A DNA stretch of 64,000 bases from Phaeobacter sp. CECT 5382 (GTDB lineage Bacteria > Pseudomonadota > Alphaproteobacteria > Rhodobacterales > Rhodobacteraceae). Each line of letters begins with the position of its first letter. The stretch's first letter is position 1. Both the position numbers and the translations under genes were made by a program. Of the stretch, positions 45,993 through 54,726 are shown one piece after another. Under the pieces are notes generated by a model. It did not search any database. It was given only the letters and a program-made list of their open reading frames with translations, and was not told the DNA's origin. Location of the stretch: positions 285,774 to 349,773 of the forward strand of contig NZ_CYSG01000003.1 in the NCBI RefSeq assembly GCF_001457775.1. Direction: 5' to 3'.

Positions 45993-46531
45993 AATTCATC
46001 CCCCTTGCCTTGACCGGTGCCTATGAGGTGCAGCTGGAACCCCGCCGAGACGCGCGCGGACTGTTTGCCCGCACCTATTGCGCCGCGGAATTTGCCCAGC
46101 ACGGGCTCAATACCAGCTGGCCGCAGATGAACATGTCGGTCTCTCTGGGGGCTGGCACTGTGCGCGGGCTGCATTTCCAACGCGAACCGGCAGCCGAGAT
46201 CAAACTGGTGCGCTGCCTGCGTGGACGTGCCCTGGATGTGATCGTTGATCTGCGCACGGGTTCCAGAACCTATGGCCAGCATCTGGCGCTGGAGCTTTGT
46301 GCCGAGACGCGCAATGCAATCTATATCCCCAAGGGCTTTGCCCACGGGTTTCAAACGCTAGAAGAAGAGGTCGAGCTGCAATACCTGCATTCGACCCCCT
46401 ATGCGCCCGGACATGAGGGCGGCATCAGCCCCACGGATCCGGACCTCGCTATTGCCTGGCCGCTGGCCATTCACCAAATGTCAGAGCGGGACATGGCTTT
46501 GCCGCCGCAATCGGAGGTCACCCCCCTATGA
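45989..46531 (+). CDS. dTDP-4-dehydrorhamnose 3,5-epimerase (RmlC/RfbC) family protein
   Basis: A 180-aa cupin-fold epimerase. The catalytic His62 is in RGLHFQ, with VRCLRGRALDVIVDLR and IPKGFAHGF following; Tyr132/Tyr138 in ELQYLHSTPYAPGHEGGI fit the family. The family acts on 4-keto-6-deoxy nucleotide sugars. Here the donor is expected to be CDP-4-keto-6-deoxyglucose because rfbF and rfbG are upstream. Whether it inverts C3, C5 or both is not readable from the sequence. Confidence 0.88.
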   Translation: MKFIPLALTGAYEVQLEPRRDARGLFARTYCAAEFAQHGLNTSWPQMNMSVSLGAGTVRGLHFQREPAAEIKLVRCLRGRALDVIVDLRTGSRTYGQHLALELCAETRNAIYIPKGFAHGFQTLEEEVELQYLHSTPYAPGHEGGISPTDPDLAIAWPLAIHQMSERDMALPPQSEVTPL

Positions 46532-47763
46532 GCCAGCTTTGCCGCCACTGCGCCACGCCGCTGAATATGCAATTTCTGGACTTGGGCTTTGCGCCGCCCT
46601 CCAATGCCTATCTGGAGCCTGCGGATCTCAGCCGTCCCGAGATGACATTCCCGCTGCGCCTGCAGGTCTGCGGCAAATGCCGCCTGGTACAGACCGAAGA
46701 TTTTGCGCAAGCCGACGCGCTGTTCACCAAGGACTACGCCTATTTCTCCTCGACCTCGAAGGGCTGGCTGGACCATGCGGCGCGCTATGCCGATATGATC
46801 ACCGAACGGCTCAGCCTCACCGCTGACAGCCATGTGATCGAGGTCGCCTCCAACGATGGCTACCTGCTGAAGAATTTTGTCGCCAAGGGCATTCCCTGCC
46901 TTGGCGTTGAGCCCACTCAAAGCACCGCCGAAGCAGCCGAAGCTATCGGCGTGCCAGTGCTACAGGAGTTCTTTGGCGCCGAGATTGCCGAAACCCTGCC
47001 CAAGGCGGATCTGATTGCGGGCAACAACGTCTATGCCCATGTGCCCGATATCAATGATTTCACCCAAGGGCTGCGCAATGCGCTGAAACCCGAGGGTGTC
47101 ATCACGTTGGAATTCCCACACTTGATGCAACTGGTTGAATTCAGCCAGTTCGACACGGTTTATCACGAACACTTCTCGTATCTCTCGCTGATCGCCGTTG
47201 AACATATTTTTGCCGCCGCCGGGCTGCGTGTCTTTGACGTCGAGCGTCTGCCGACCCATGGCGGCAGCCTGCGCATCTATGGCTGCCATAAGGTCGCAAG
47301 CCATTCCGAGGCTCCGGCAGTTGCGACCCTTCGAGCTGACGAGGCAGAGCGCGGCATGAATGACGACAGCTATTATCTCGCCTTTCAACAGCAGGCCGAC
47401 CGGGTCAAAAACGACTTTGTGCAATTCTTGCTCACGGCCCATGCCGAGGGCAAGACAGTGGCCGGTTATGGCGCCGCCGCCAAGGGCAACACATTGATGA
47501 ACTATGCCGGGGTGCGTACAGATTTGGTGCCCTTCATCTGTGACGCCGCGCCCTCAAAGATCGGCAAGCTGATGCCCGGCAGCCATATTCCGATCAGCCC
47601 CCCTGCCCGACTGCGCGAAGACCGCCCCGATTTTCTGGTGATCTTTCCCTGGAACATCGCCGCTGAGGTGAAATCGCAATGTCAGGATCTGGCCGATCTT
47701 GGCACCCGGTTTGTCACCGCCGTGCCGGAATTAGTCGTGACAGAACTGGTAGCATCGGAATGA
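46528..47763 (+). CDS. Sugar C-methyltransferase (TylC3/TcaB9 type)
   Basis: A 411-aa three-domain enzyme that transfers a methyl group from SAM to a carbon of a keto-sugar nucleotide. The N-terminal zinc domain has C5, C8, C48 and C51 (LCRHC and VCGKC). The SAM domain has IEVASNDGYLLKNF at about 104-117. The catalytic cluster YHEHFSY at 212-218 matches the Tyr/Glu/His of TcaB9. The C-terminal domain has GYGAAAKGNTLMNYAGV. In this operon C3 methylation of the CDP-4-keto sugar is the probable reaction. Both ends overlap by ATGA. Confidence 0.92.
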   Translation: MSQLCRHCATPLNMQFLDLGFAPPSNAYLEPADLSRPEMTFPLRLQVCGKCRLVQTEDFAQADALFTKDYAYFSSTSKGWLDHAARYADMITERLSLTADSHVIEVASNDGYLLKNFVAKGIPCLGVEPTQSTAEAAEAIGVPVLQEFFGAEIAETLPKADLIAGNNVYAHVPDINDFTQGLRNALKPEGVITLEFPHLMQLVEFSQFDTVYHEHFSYLSLIAVEHIFAAAGLRVFDVERLPTHGGSLRIYGCHKVASHSEAPAVATLRADEAERGMNDDSYYLAFQQQADRVKNDFVQFLLTAHAEGKTVAGYGAAAKGNTLMNYAGVRTDLVPFICDAAPSKIGKLMPGSHIPISPPARLREDRPDFLVIFPWNIAAEVKSQCQDLADLGTRFVTAVPELVVTELVASE

Positions 47764-48608
47764 AGCGGGTTCTGCTCACCGGGGCCACCGGATTTGTCGG
47801 CCTGCCAACTGCGCGCGCCCTGCTGGACGCCGGTTGCGAGGTCATCTGCACCCTGCGCCCGGGAACCCTGGACAAGCTCGAAGGGATCGCGGTCGAAACA
47901 CTGGAATGCGACGATATCTTTGCGCAGTCTGCGGATTGGTGGGCCAAGGCTTGTCAGGGCGTGGATACCGTCATCCATCTGGCCTGGTATGCCGAACCCG
48001 GCAAATATCTGCCCTCGGAAAAGAACCTCGACTGTCTGGCAGGCACGCTGGCGCTGGCCAAAGGCGCTGCACAGGCCGGGGTCAGGCGCTTTGTCGGCGT
48101 CGGCACATGCTTTGAATACGATCTGAGCGACGGGCATCTGTCGGTAGACAACACCGCCATTGCCCCCCTCACCCCCTATGCGGCGGCCAAGGCAGCGACC
48201 AATACCATGCTGCAGAGCTGGTTCCGGCAGCAGGGCATATCATATCTGTGGGCGCGGCTGTTCTACCTATATGGCGCACGCGAAGACGCACGCCGACTAG
48301 TGCCCTATCTGCACGCGCAGATGCAGGCCGGACAGCCTGCGGATCTGACCAGCGGCACCGCTGTGCGCGACTACATGGATGTGGATGACGCCGCAAAACT
48401 GCTGGTGCAGGAGGCACTTGGTGACAGGGTAGGTGCCACGAACATTTGCAGTGGTCAGGGCGTGACCATCCGAGAGCTTGCCGAACAGATCGCCGATCAA
48501 TACGACCGCCGCGACCTGCTGAATTTCGGCGCCCGCCCGGACAATCTGACAGACCCGCCCATCGTGGTCGGGTTGCGTGACCAGCCTGCGCAAAGAGGTG
48601 CAAGATGA
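47760..48608 (+). CDS. NAD-dependent epimerase/dehydratase family reductase
   Basis: A 282-aa extended SDR. The nucleotide motif LTGATGFVG lies at 6-14, VGVGTCFEYD takes the SST position, and Tyr140/Lys144 form YAAAK in LTPYAAAKAAT. From its place after the C-methyltransferase it most likely reduces the C4 ketone of the CDP-sugar. The family also includes epimerases, so the reductase role is inferred from context. The start overlaps the C-methyltransferase stop by ATGA and its end overlaps the next gene by ATGA. Confidence 0.85.
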   Translation: MKRVLLTGATGFVGLPTARALLDAGCEVICTLRPGTLDKLEGIAVETLECDDIFAQSADWWAKACQGVDTVIHLAWYAEPGKYLPSEKNLDCLAGTLALAKGAAQAGVRRFVGVGTCFEYDLSDGHLSVDNTAIAPLTPYAAAKAATNTMLQSWFRQQGISYLWARLFYLYGAREDARRLVPYLHAQMQAGQPADLTSGTAVRDYMDVDDAAKLLVQEALGDRVGATNICSGQGVTIRELAEQIADQYDRRDLLNFGARPDNLTDPPIVVGLRDQPAQRGAR

Positions 48609-49672
48609 CTGACAGTAATAATCAGCGTGTTCTCTATGCGCAGGATGGCTTCCCGGTTTTTCAAAACCGTATGTATGACAGCGCCGAGGCGGCCATCAAT
48701 TGCCCCAAAGGACAAATCCAGTTGGTCGAGGATCTCTCCACCGGGTTGGTGCACAATGCCGCCTTTGATCCAGCGCTGGTCGACTATGATGCCGCCTATC
48801 AGAACGAACAGGCCAACAGCGCGCCCTTTCGGGCTCACCTCGACTGGGTGGCCGATCTGATCACCCAAAACATGGGGCTGGATAACCTGATCGAAGTCGG
48901 CTGCGGCAAAGGCACTTTTCTGGAGATGCTGGCTGATCGCGGTGCTGAGATCACCGGGTTTGACCCCACCTATGAAGGCGACAATCCAAAGATCGAGCGA
49001 CACTATTTTGGTCCCGATCTTGGCCTTTCTGGTAAAGGGCTAATCCTGCGGCACGTGCTGGAACACATTCCGTCGCCCTATGATTTTCTGTGCCAGCTGC
49101 GCGATGCCAACAAAGGCAAAGGCCTGGTCTATATCGAAGTTCCCTGCTTTGACTGGATTTGTGAAAATCACGCCTGGTTCGATATTTTCTACGAACACGT
49201 GAACTATTTCCGCCTGTCGGACTTTCAAAAGATGTTTGGCAATGTGGTTGCCAGCGGTCGCTGCTTTGGCGGGCAATACCTCTATATCATCGGTGATCTG
49301 TCCACGCTGCAGACACCAGAATATGACCCACAAGATCCGGCACCGTTTCCAAATGACTTCACCGCTTCGCTGGCGCGGGACGCGCAAAACAGCAATGCCG
49401 GGGACATCGTCTGGGGCGGCGCCTCAAAAGGCGTCATCTACGCCCTGCTGCGGGAACGCGCCGGCTCTCCTGTGCAGGCGGTGATTGATATCAACCCACA
49501 AAAGCAGGGGCGCTATCTTGCGGCAACTGGCCTTTGCGTCAGCGCGCCCAACAGGGTGCTGCCGACGCTGCAAACATCGGCTCGGATTCTGGTGATGAAT
49601 CCGAACTACCTAGAGGAAATACGACAGATGTCGAACAACGCATTTACATATTTGGGGGTCGGACATGACTGA
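48605..49672 (+). CDS. SAM-dependent methyltransferase with C-methyltransferase-like C-terminus
   Basis: A 355-aa protein. Motif I is IEVGCGKGTFLEML at about 96-109 and motif II is ITGFDPTYEG. The C-terminal third (WGGASKGVIYALL, then INPQKQGRYLAATGL and ILVMNPNYLEEIRQM) parallels the C-terminal domain of the C-methyltransferase two genes upstream. The N-terminal zinc domain is missing. Methyl acceptor unknown: a second C- or O-methylation of the same sugar is likely. Confidence 0.82.
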   Translation: MTDSNNQRVLYAQDGFPVFQNRMYDSAEAAINCPKGQIQLVEDLSTGLVHNAAFDPALVDYDAAYQNEQANSAPFRAHLDWVADLITQNMGLDNLIEVGCGKGTFLEMLADRGAEITGFDPTYEGDNPKIERHYFGPDLGLSGKGLILRHVLEHIPSPYDFLCQLRDANKGKGLVYIEVPCFDWICENHAWFDIFYEHVNYFRLSDFQKMFGNVVASGRCFGGQYLYIIGDLSTLQTPEYDPQDPAPFPNDFTASLARDAQNSNAGDIVWGGASKGVIYALLRERAGSPVQAVIDINPQKQGRYLAATGLCVSAPNRVLPTLQTSARILVMNPNYLEEIRQMSNNAFTYLGVGHD

Positions 49673-50435
49673 ATTCAAAGCCGAAATCAAACAGCGGGTT
49701 TCCGAAATGATGGAAAACAAACCGCTCAACGACGCGGCACTGACCTTCCTGCAGGCCTCAACCGGGCCCAAGTATTCCTATAACTTTCACTGGATGGATC
49801 GCCCCATCATCCAGTACCCGCAGGATATGGTCGCGATGCAGGAGCTGATCTGGGAGATCAAGCCGGACCTGATCATCGAGACTGGCATTGCCCATGGTGG
49901 CTCGCTCATCCTCAGCGCGTCGATGCTGGCCATGCTGGACATGTGCGAGGCTATTGAAAGCGGCCAAACTATGGATCCGTCCAAATCAAAGCGCAAAGTT
50001 CTGGGTGTCGATATCGATATTCGCGCCCATAACAAGGAGGCCATCGAAGCGCATCCGATGGCGTCGCGGATCGAAATGATCCAGGGCTCCAGCATTGATG
50101 CCGATATCATCGCCCAGGTGCAGGACTTCGCCAAAGGCTATGAGCGCGTGCTCGTCTGCCTGGATTCCAACCACACCCATGATCACGTCCGCCAGGAGCT
50201 GGAACACTATGCGCCGCTTACCTCTGTCGGCAGCTACTGCGTCGTCTTTGACACTCTGATCGAAGACATGCCCGCAGACGAATACCCTGATCGCAGCTGG
50301 GGCCCCGGCGATAATCCCAAAACAGCCGTCTGGGATTATCTGAAAACCCACCCCGAGTTTGAGATCGACAAGAGCATCGCCGGCAAACTGCTGGTCACGG
50401 TTGCCCATGACGGGTTCCTGAAACGTCTCAGCTGA
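49665..50435 (+). CDS. CmcI/rhamnosyl O-methyltransferase family protein
   Basis: A 256-aa protein of the family that groups cephalosporin hydroxylase CmcI with rhamnosyl O-methyltransferases. Signatures are IIETGIAHGGSLILSASML (SAM site, residues 71-89), VLGVDIDIRAHN (113-123), CLDSNHTHDHV (165-175) and the terminal DIDKSIAGKLLVTVAHDGFL-like end. In a sugar operon the O-methyltransferase reading is preferred over cephalosporin hydroxylation. It overlaps the preceding gene by 8 bp and is the last gene of the operon. Confidence 0.88.
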   Translation: MTEFKAEIKQRVSEMMENKPLNDAALTFLQASTGPKYSYNFHWMDRPIIQYPQDMVAMQELIWEIKPDLIIETGIAHGGSLILSASMLAMLDMCEAIESGQTMDPSKSKRKVLGVDIDIRAHNKEAIEAHPMASRIEMIQGSSIDADIIAQVQDFAKGYERVLVCLDSNHTHDHVRQELEHYAPLTSVGSYCVVFDTLIEDMPADEYPDRSWGPGDNPKTAVWDYLKTHPEFEIDKSIAGKLLVTVAHDGFLKRLS

Positions 50436-51674
50436 TCACAGCTGCCGTTCAAACGATTTGGAGCGCTGCTTGGTATTCTGCCAGGCAGCGCTTTTTTTGG
50501 TCGTCCCATCCAGAACACCGGCGAAATCATCCCTGAGCAGCGCATCAACAATGCGCACGACGCTGAGAATGGTATTCTCCCCATCCTGCTCCGCCGACAC
50601 CCGAAAGCTGTGAAGCTGCATCCACAACCGATTCAGCCGCTCTGACGGGCTGCGTTTTGGTTGATCCTTCATCTTCAGGGCCGCCTCAAAGGCGTCGTCA
50701 TGCCCCATGCGCCTTGCATACTCACCAAGAATTTCCTGCAGCTTGCCCCTTAGTTCCGGGTTCTTGCGCGCAGAGCTGAGAACATAGTGATTCCAGGCCT
50801 GATGATCGGTCTGACAGGTCTCCAGCCCATGTTTTTTGAGAATCGTTTCCAGCGTCGCGTAAAAGGCCATGGGCACGGATCCGGCGTGGGCCATCACATC
50901 TGCCTCGGGGTCGGTCCGGTTTTCGGCGCTAAAGGAATCTTTTGTTTCCGCACTGCCCTTGCCCTTCTGGCTGGCGGCATATCCCCCACCCGTGCTGGCC
51001 GGGCTATAGCCACTGACCGTGAAGAAATGCCCGACATGCAGAAAATCCCCGCCCTTTAGCAAAGCACGGTAGGAGATATTGAAATCAGGAATGGACCCAT
51101 CAAAGATCAGGTCGGGCCGCAGCGCGATTTTTTCCAGATAGGCCCGCGACATGCAGCCGTGATACAGATCCGGCATCGGCGTCAGCTTTGCCAGATGACA
51201 CTGCAACAGGTTCTCTCTGTTGTCGCTGGGCTGGTAGCGTTGCGTTGATCCGAACACATCATCACGGGTGATACGAAAACCACCCGTCTTGTTCTTGCCC
51301 TGTGCCACCGGCCAACCATAGGTCACGCGGGGCCAGCTGATGCCATCTGGGCGGTGCTTTTCCAGCAATTGACGCAGATATTTGAACTGCCCCGGGACAA
51401 TGCCATCGTCATCGCCAAAGTAGATCAGATAGTCGCCGCTGGAGGCTAGAAAGGCCGTGTTGAAATTCTCGCGCATCGAAAAGCGCCCGCCGGTGTTGAC
51501 ATAGGTGATCCGCGGATCCGTCAGGCTGGCGATATATTCTTGGGTGCCATCGGTGCTGGCATTGTCACTGATGACGATTTCAATATCAGGATCATCAATC
51601 TCCAAAGCCGTCTGCACTGAGTATTTGAGAAACTGCAGACGCTCACGCGTGGGGATGACAATGCTAATCTTCAT
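50436..51674 (-). CDS. Glycosyltransferase family 2 protein
   Basis: A 412-aa cytoplasmic glycosyltransferase. The GT-A N-terminal domain starts IVIPTRERLQFLKYSVQTAL, then IEIVISDNASTDGTQEYIAS and the DxD-type metal motif YFGDDDG. The C-terminal part from about 240 is poorly conserved and highly charged. It probably adds a sugar, perhaps the one made by the neighbouring operon, to a glycan. It converges on the CDP-sugar operon with no gap between stops; the hairpin terminator of that operon is inside its 3' end. Confidence 0.88.
   Translation of the reverse strand: MKISIVIPTRERLQFLKYSVQTALEIDDPDIEIVISDNASTDGTQEYIASLTDPRITYVNTGGRFSMRENFNTAFLASSGDYLIYFGDDDGIVPGQFKYLRQLLEKHRPDGISWPRVTYGWPVAQGKNKTGGFRITRDDVFGSTQRYQPSDNRENLLQCHLAKLTPMPDLYHGCMSRAYLEKIALRPDLIFDGSIPDFNISYRALLKGGDFLHVGHFFTVSGYSPASTGGGYAASQKGKGSAETKDSFSAENRTDPEADVMAHAGSVPMAFYATLETILKKHGLETCQTDHQAWNHYVLSSARKNPELRGKLQEILGEYARRMGHDDAFEAALKMKDQPKRSPSERLNRLWMQLHSFRVSAEQDGENTILSVVRIVDALLRDDFAGVLDGTTKKSAAWQNTKQRSKSFERQL
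50462..50498 (+). terminator. Terminator of the CDP-sugar operon inside the convergent GT2 gene
   Basis: AGCGCTGCTTGG and CCAGGCAGCGCT form a 12-bp stem with one G-U pair, loop TATTCTG, followed by seven T residues on the plus strand. It begins 27 bp after the last operon gene and lies within the final codons of the minus-strand GT2 gene. Confidence 0.9.
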
Positions 51675-52001
51675 GTGGATTTCTCGCGTAAAAATTCTGC
51701 CATCTGCCTACAGCAAGCCCCCGCATCGGTAAAGCATCGGCCAAGCCTGAACAAACCTGGACAAACCCGACCCGTTCCGCAGTCTCTACCCTAACGGGGC
51801 ATGCAAAAGTTGTTCGCTCTTTAACGGATGCGCTATACCCTCGCCAACTGCTGCTTGGCGCAGTCAACAGCCATATCAACAGCCCGAGGGGAGGTTGAGT
51901 TCACCCAGCATTCGCCCTATCTCAGGACCAACGGCACCAGCCTGGATGGTTGGAGCAGGAACAGACCCAGGCGGGATCGCCACAATCAAAGGAATTCAGA
52001 C
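51675..52001. other. 327-bp interval between GT2 and rnd
   Basis: The GT2 gene and rnd are transcribed away from each other here, so both promoters should lie within it. I recognise no hairpin, operator or small gene. The frame upstream of rnd is open to 51828 but not conserved-looking. Confidence 0.5.
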
Positions 52002-52616
52002 TTGGCCAACCATCTCTATCAGGGCGACCTGCCTGACGATCTGAAACTGGGCCCCGTGGTGGCAATTGATTGCGAAACCATGGGTCTGAACCCGCATCGC
52101 GACCGGCTTTGTGTCATTCAACTGTCAGACGGCGACGGCAATGCCCATATCGTTCAGGTCGCCAAAGGCCAGACCGAAGCACCCAACCTGTGTGCCATGC
52201 TCGAAGATCCTGAAACACTGAAACTGTTTCACTTTGGCCGCTTTGACATTGCCGCCATGTACAACGCCTTTGGCGCGCTGACAGCCCCGGTTTATTGCAC
52301 CAAAATCGCCAGCCGCCTGGTGCGCACCTATACGGATCGTCACGGGCTGAAGAACCTGACGCAGGAACTCATCGGTGTTGATATCTCTAAACAGCAACAG
52401 ATGAGCGACTGGGGCGCCAAGATCCTCACCGATGCACAACTCGACTATGCGGCGTCGGACGTTCTGTATCTGCATCGCCTGCGCGAAGCCTTGAACAAAC
52501 GTCTGGACCGTGAGGGTCGCACCGAAATGGCCCAGGCCTGTTTTGACTTTCTGCCAATGCGTGCCAAACTGGATCTCGCAGGCTGGCCCGAAACAGATAT
52601 CTTTGCGCACTCATGA
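52002..52616 (+). CDS. rnd: Ribonuclease D-like 3'-5' exonuclease
   Basis: A 204-aa DEDD-type exonuclease of tRNA and other RNA 3' ends. The ExoI motif is VAIDCETMGL (Asp23, Glu25), followed by FHFGRFDIAAMYNAFG (Exo II) and the ExoIII part DYAASDVLYLHRLREAL. The HRDC domain of long RNase D is absent, as usual for this short alphaproteobacterial form. The start is inferred to be the TTG at 52002 (LANHLYQGDLPDD), with AAAGGA upstream; longer in-frame starts give a family-unlike extension. It overlaps kdsD by ATGA. Confidence 0.85.
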   Translation: MANHLYQGDLPDDLKLGPVVAIDCETMGLNPHRDRLCVIQLSDGDGNAHIVQVAKGQTEAPNLCAMLEDPETLKLFHFGRFDIAAMYNAFGALTAPVYCTKIASRLVRTYTDRHGLKNLTQELIGVDISKQQQMSDWGAKILTDAQLDYAASDVLYLHRLREALNKRLDREGRTEMAQACFDFLPMRAKLDLAGWPETDIFAHS

Positions 52617-53581
52617 CAGATACTGAACAATTCCTCGCCACAGCGCGACAGGTCGCGCTGGATGAAGCAAAAGCGCTTGAGGCGCTGGCCGAAAGTTTTG
52701 ACGCCCGCTTTGCCGACGCTGCACGGCTGATCATGGCTGCCACCGGGCGGATCATCATCAGCGGCATCGGCAAATCCGGCCATATCGGCCACAAGATCGC
52801 CGCCACCCTGGCCAGCACCGGCACCCCTGCCTATTTTGTACACCCGGCCGAGGCCAGCCATGGCGATCTTGGCATGTTGTCCAAAGGCGATGTCGTACTG
52901 GCGATCTCCAACTCTGGCGAGGCACCGGAACTGGCAAACTTGCTGGCCTTTACCCGTCGCTTTGACATTCCGCTGATTGGTTTGTCGAGCAAGCCGGAAA
53001 GCACCCTTATGACTCAGGCGGATGTGCAGCTGCAAATTCCCGCCATGGGAGAGGCCTGTGGTTTTGGCATCGTGCCCTCGAACTCGACCACTCTGACCTT
53101 GGCCATGGGCGATGCCCTGGCTATTGCGATCATGAAATACCGCGATTTTCGTCCTGAAAATTTCCGCGATTTTCACCCCGGCGGCAAACTTGGCGCCCAG
53201 CTCAGCCGCGTCAGCGATCTGATGCATGGTGGCGATGCACTGCCGTTGGTTGGCAAAGACACCCCCATGTCGGACGCGCTGATCGAGATCAGCCAAAAAG
53301 GCTTTGGCGTTTCTGGAGTGACCGATAGCGACGGCAGCCTGCTGGGTATCATTACCGACGGCGATCTGCGCCGCCACATGGAGGGGCTGCTGCAAAACAC
53401 CGCCGCCGCCGTGATGACCAAGGATCCGACAACCATCGCACCAGACGCGCTGGCGGAAGAGGCTGTCGCGATCATGAATCAGCGCAAGATCACTTGCCTG
53501 TTTGTCGTCGATCCCGCCAAGGGCCATCGCGCCGAAGGGCTGCTGCACATCCACGACTGCCTGCGCGCAGGCCTCGGATAG
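52613..53581 (+). CDS. kdsD: Arabinose-5-phosphate isomerase (KpsF/GutQ family)
   Basis: A 322-aa isomerase that turns ribulose-5-phosphate into arabinose-5-phosphate, the precursor of Kdo in LPS. The SIS domain occupies about 40-180 (GRIIISGIGKSGHIGHKIAA, then HPAEASHGDLGML). Two CBS domains follow (about 205-320). It is in the operon rnd-kdsD-lptC-lptA-lptB, which ties LPS precursor supply to LPS transport. The stop of rnd overlaps its ATG. Confidence 0.95.
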   Translation: MTDTEQFLATARQVALDEAKALEALAESFDARFADAARLIMAATGRIIISGIGKSGHIGHKIAATLASTGTPAYFVHPAEASHGDLGMLSKGDVVLAISNSGEAPELANLLAFTRRFDIPLIGLSSKPESTLMTQADVQLQIPAMGEACGFGIVPSNSTTLTLAMGDALAIAIMKYRDFRPENFRDFHPGGKLGAQLSRVSDLMHGGDALPLVGKDTPMSDALIEISQKGFGVSGVTDSDGSLLGIITDGDLRRHMEGLLQNTAAAVMTKDPTTIAPDALAEEAVAIMNQRKITCLFVVDPAKGHRAEGLLHIHDCLRAGLG

Positions 53582-53595
53582 GCAGGGGCAGCGGG

Positions 53596-54192
53596 ATGGA
53601 TCAGTATTCACGCATGGTGAGCTACCTCAAGGTGCTGTTGCCACTGGCAGCCCTGATGTTGCTGTCCACCCTGTTCCTGATCTCCCGCGGGGCCGATACC
53701 GAAGCGGTCATTCCCTTTGCTGATCGCGAAATCGAAGAGCGCATGCGCGGGCAACAAGTGACAGGTCCGTTCTTTTCCGGCTCCACCGCCCAGGGCGATG
53801 AGATCTGGGTCACGGCCACCAAGGCCCGCGCCGGAGCCGACAGTCCAATGCTGGCGACAGATCTTTCGGCCGAAATTCGCATGGCCGCTGGTGGTCGGCT
53901 CACGCTGCGGTCTGATCGCGGCACAGTCCAGCCCGACCAGGATCTCGCCCGGTTCATCGGCAACGTCGAAATCACCACCGCTGACGGCATGCAAATCCAG
54001 ACCGAAGCCCTGAAGACCCATCTCAGCGGATTGCGCGCCGAAAGCCCCGGAGATGTGCGTGCGCGCAGCGATTTCGGAGATTTAACCGCAGGTCGCCTGG
54101 AAATCAGTTCAAAAACTCAGGGTGGACCGGTGCATCTTCTATTCACCAAAGGTGTCAAGCTGGTATACGATCCCAAAAAACTGGAAAGATAG
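53596..54192 (+). CDS. lptC: LPS export ABC transporter periplasmic protein LptC
   Basis: A 198-aa bitopic protein that hands LPS from LptBFG to LptA. A single membrane helix at about 10-27 (LKVLLPLAALMLLSTLFLIS) is followed by a beta-jellyroll of about 170 residues. The ATG at 53596 has a GGGG/GCGGG run close by and is preferred because the helix then lies at the N-terminus. It lies 14 bp after kdsD and 3 bp before lptA. Confidence 0.88.
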   Translation: MDQYSRMVSYLKVLLPLAALMLLSTLFLISRGADTEAVIPFADREIEERMRGQQVTGPFFSGSTAQGDEIWVTATKARAGADSPMLATDLSAEIRMAAGGRLTLRSDRGTVQPDQDLARFIGNVEITTADGMQIQTEALKTHLSGLRAESPGDVRARSDFGDLTAGRLEISSKTQGGPVHLLFTKGVKLVYDPKKLER

Positions 54193-54195
54193 ATT

Positions 54196-54726
54196 GTGAC
54201 CTATTTGCGTTCTCTATTGATTTGCCTGCTTTCCACCCTGTGGTTCACAGCACCTGTTGGTGCACAAAATGCAGCCGTTGCTTTTGGCTCGGTCAAGGCA
54301 GATCCTTCGCAACCGGTCGAAGTCACCTCTGACGCGCTTGCGGTCAATCAGGCAGATGGATCCGCCGAATTCACCGGCAATGTGCTGATCATTCAAGGCG
54401 TCATGCGCTTATCGGCCGACAGGGTTCTGGTGGTCTATAAAACCGATGCTGACGGCAAGCGCGGCATTGAGCTGCTCGAAGCCATTGGCAATGTCATTCT
54501 GGTCAGTGGCCCCGATGCCGCCGAGGCGCAGCGCGCCGAATACAGCATCGATCAGGGCACCATCGTAATGAGCGGCAACGTGCTCTTGAACCAGGCAGCC
54601 GGTACTCTTACGTCGCAGCGGATGGTGGTCAATCTGACCACTGGTACAGCCAGCATGGCGGGTCGGGTCAAGACCATCCTCAATCCCAGCTCGCCCTCGG
54701 GCGCAAACTCCGGCGACAGCAACTGA
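54196..54726 (+). CDS. lptA: LPS transport periplasmic protein LptA (OstA-like)
   Basis: A 176-aa secreted beta-jellyroll protein that bridges the periplasm for LPS. A signal peptide is seen ([20 protein letters not shown]). The OstA domain has [27 protein letters not shown]. The only in-frame start near the signal peptide is GTG at 54196. The end is hydrophilic and Ser/Gly rich. It overlaps lptB by one base (TGATG). Confidence 0.92.
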   Translation: MTYLRSLLICLLSTLWFTAPVGAQNAAVAFGSVKADPSQPVEVTSDALAVNQADGSAEFTGNVLIIQGVMRLSADRVLVVYKTDADGKRGIELLEAIGNVILVSGPDAAEAQRAEYSIDQGTIVMSGNVLLNQAAGTLTSQRMVVNLTTGTASMAGRVKTILNPSSPSGANSGDSN

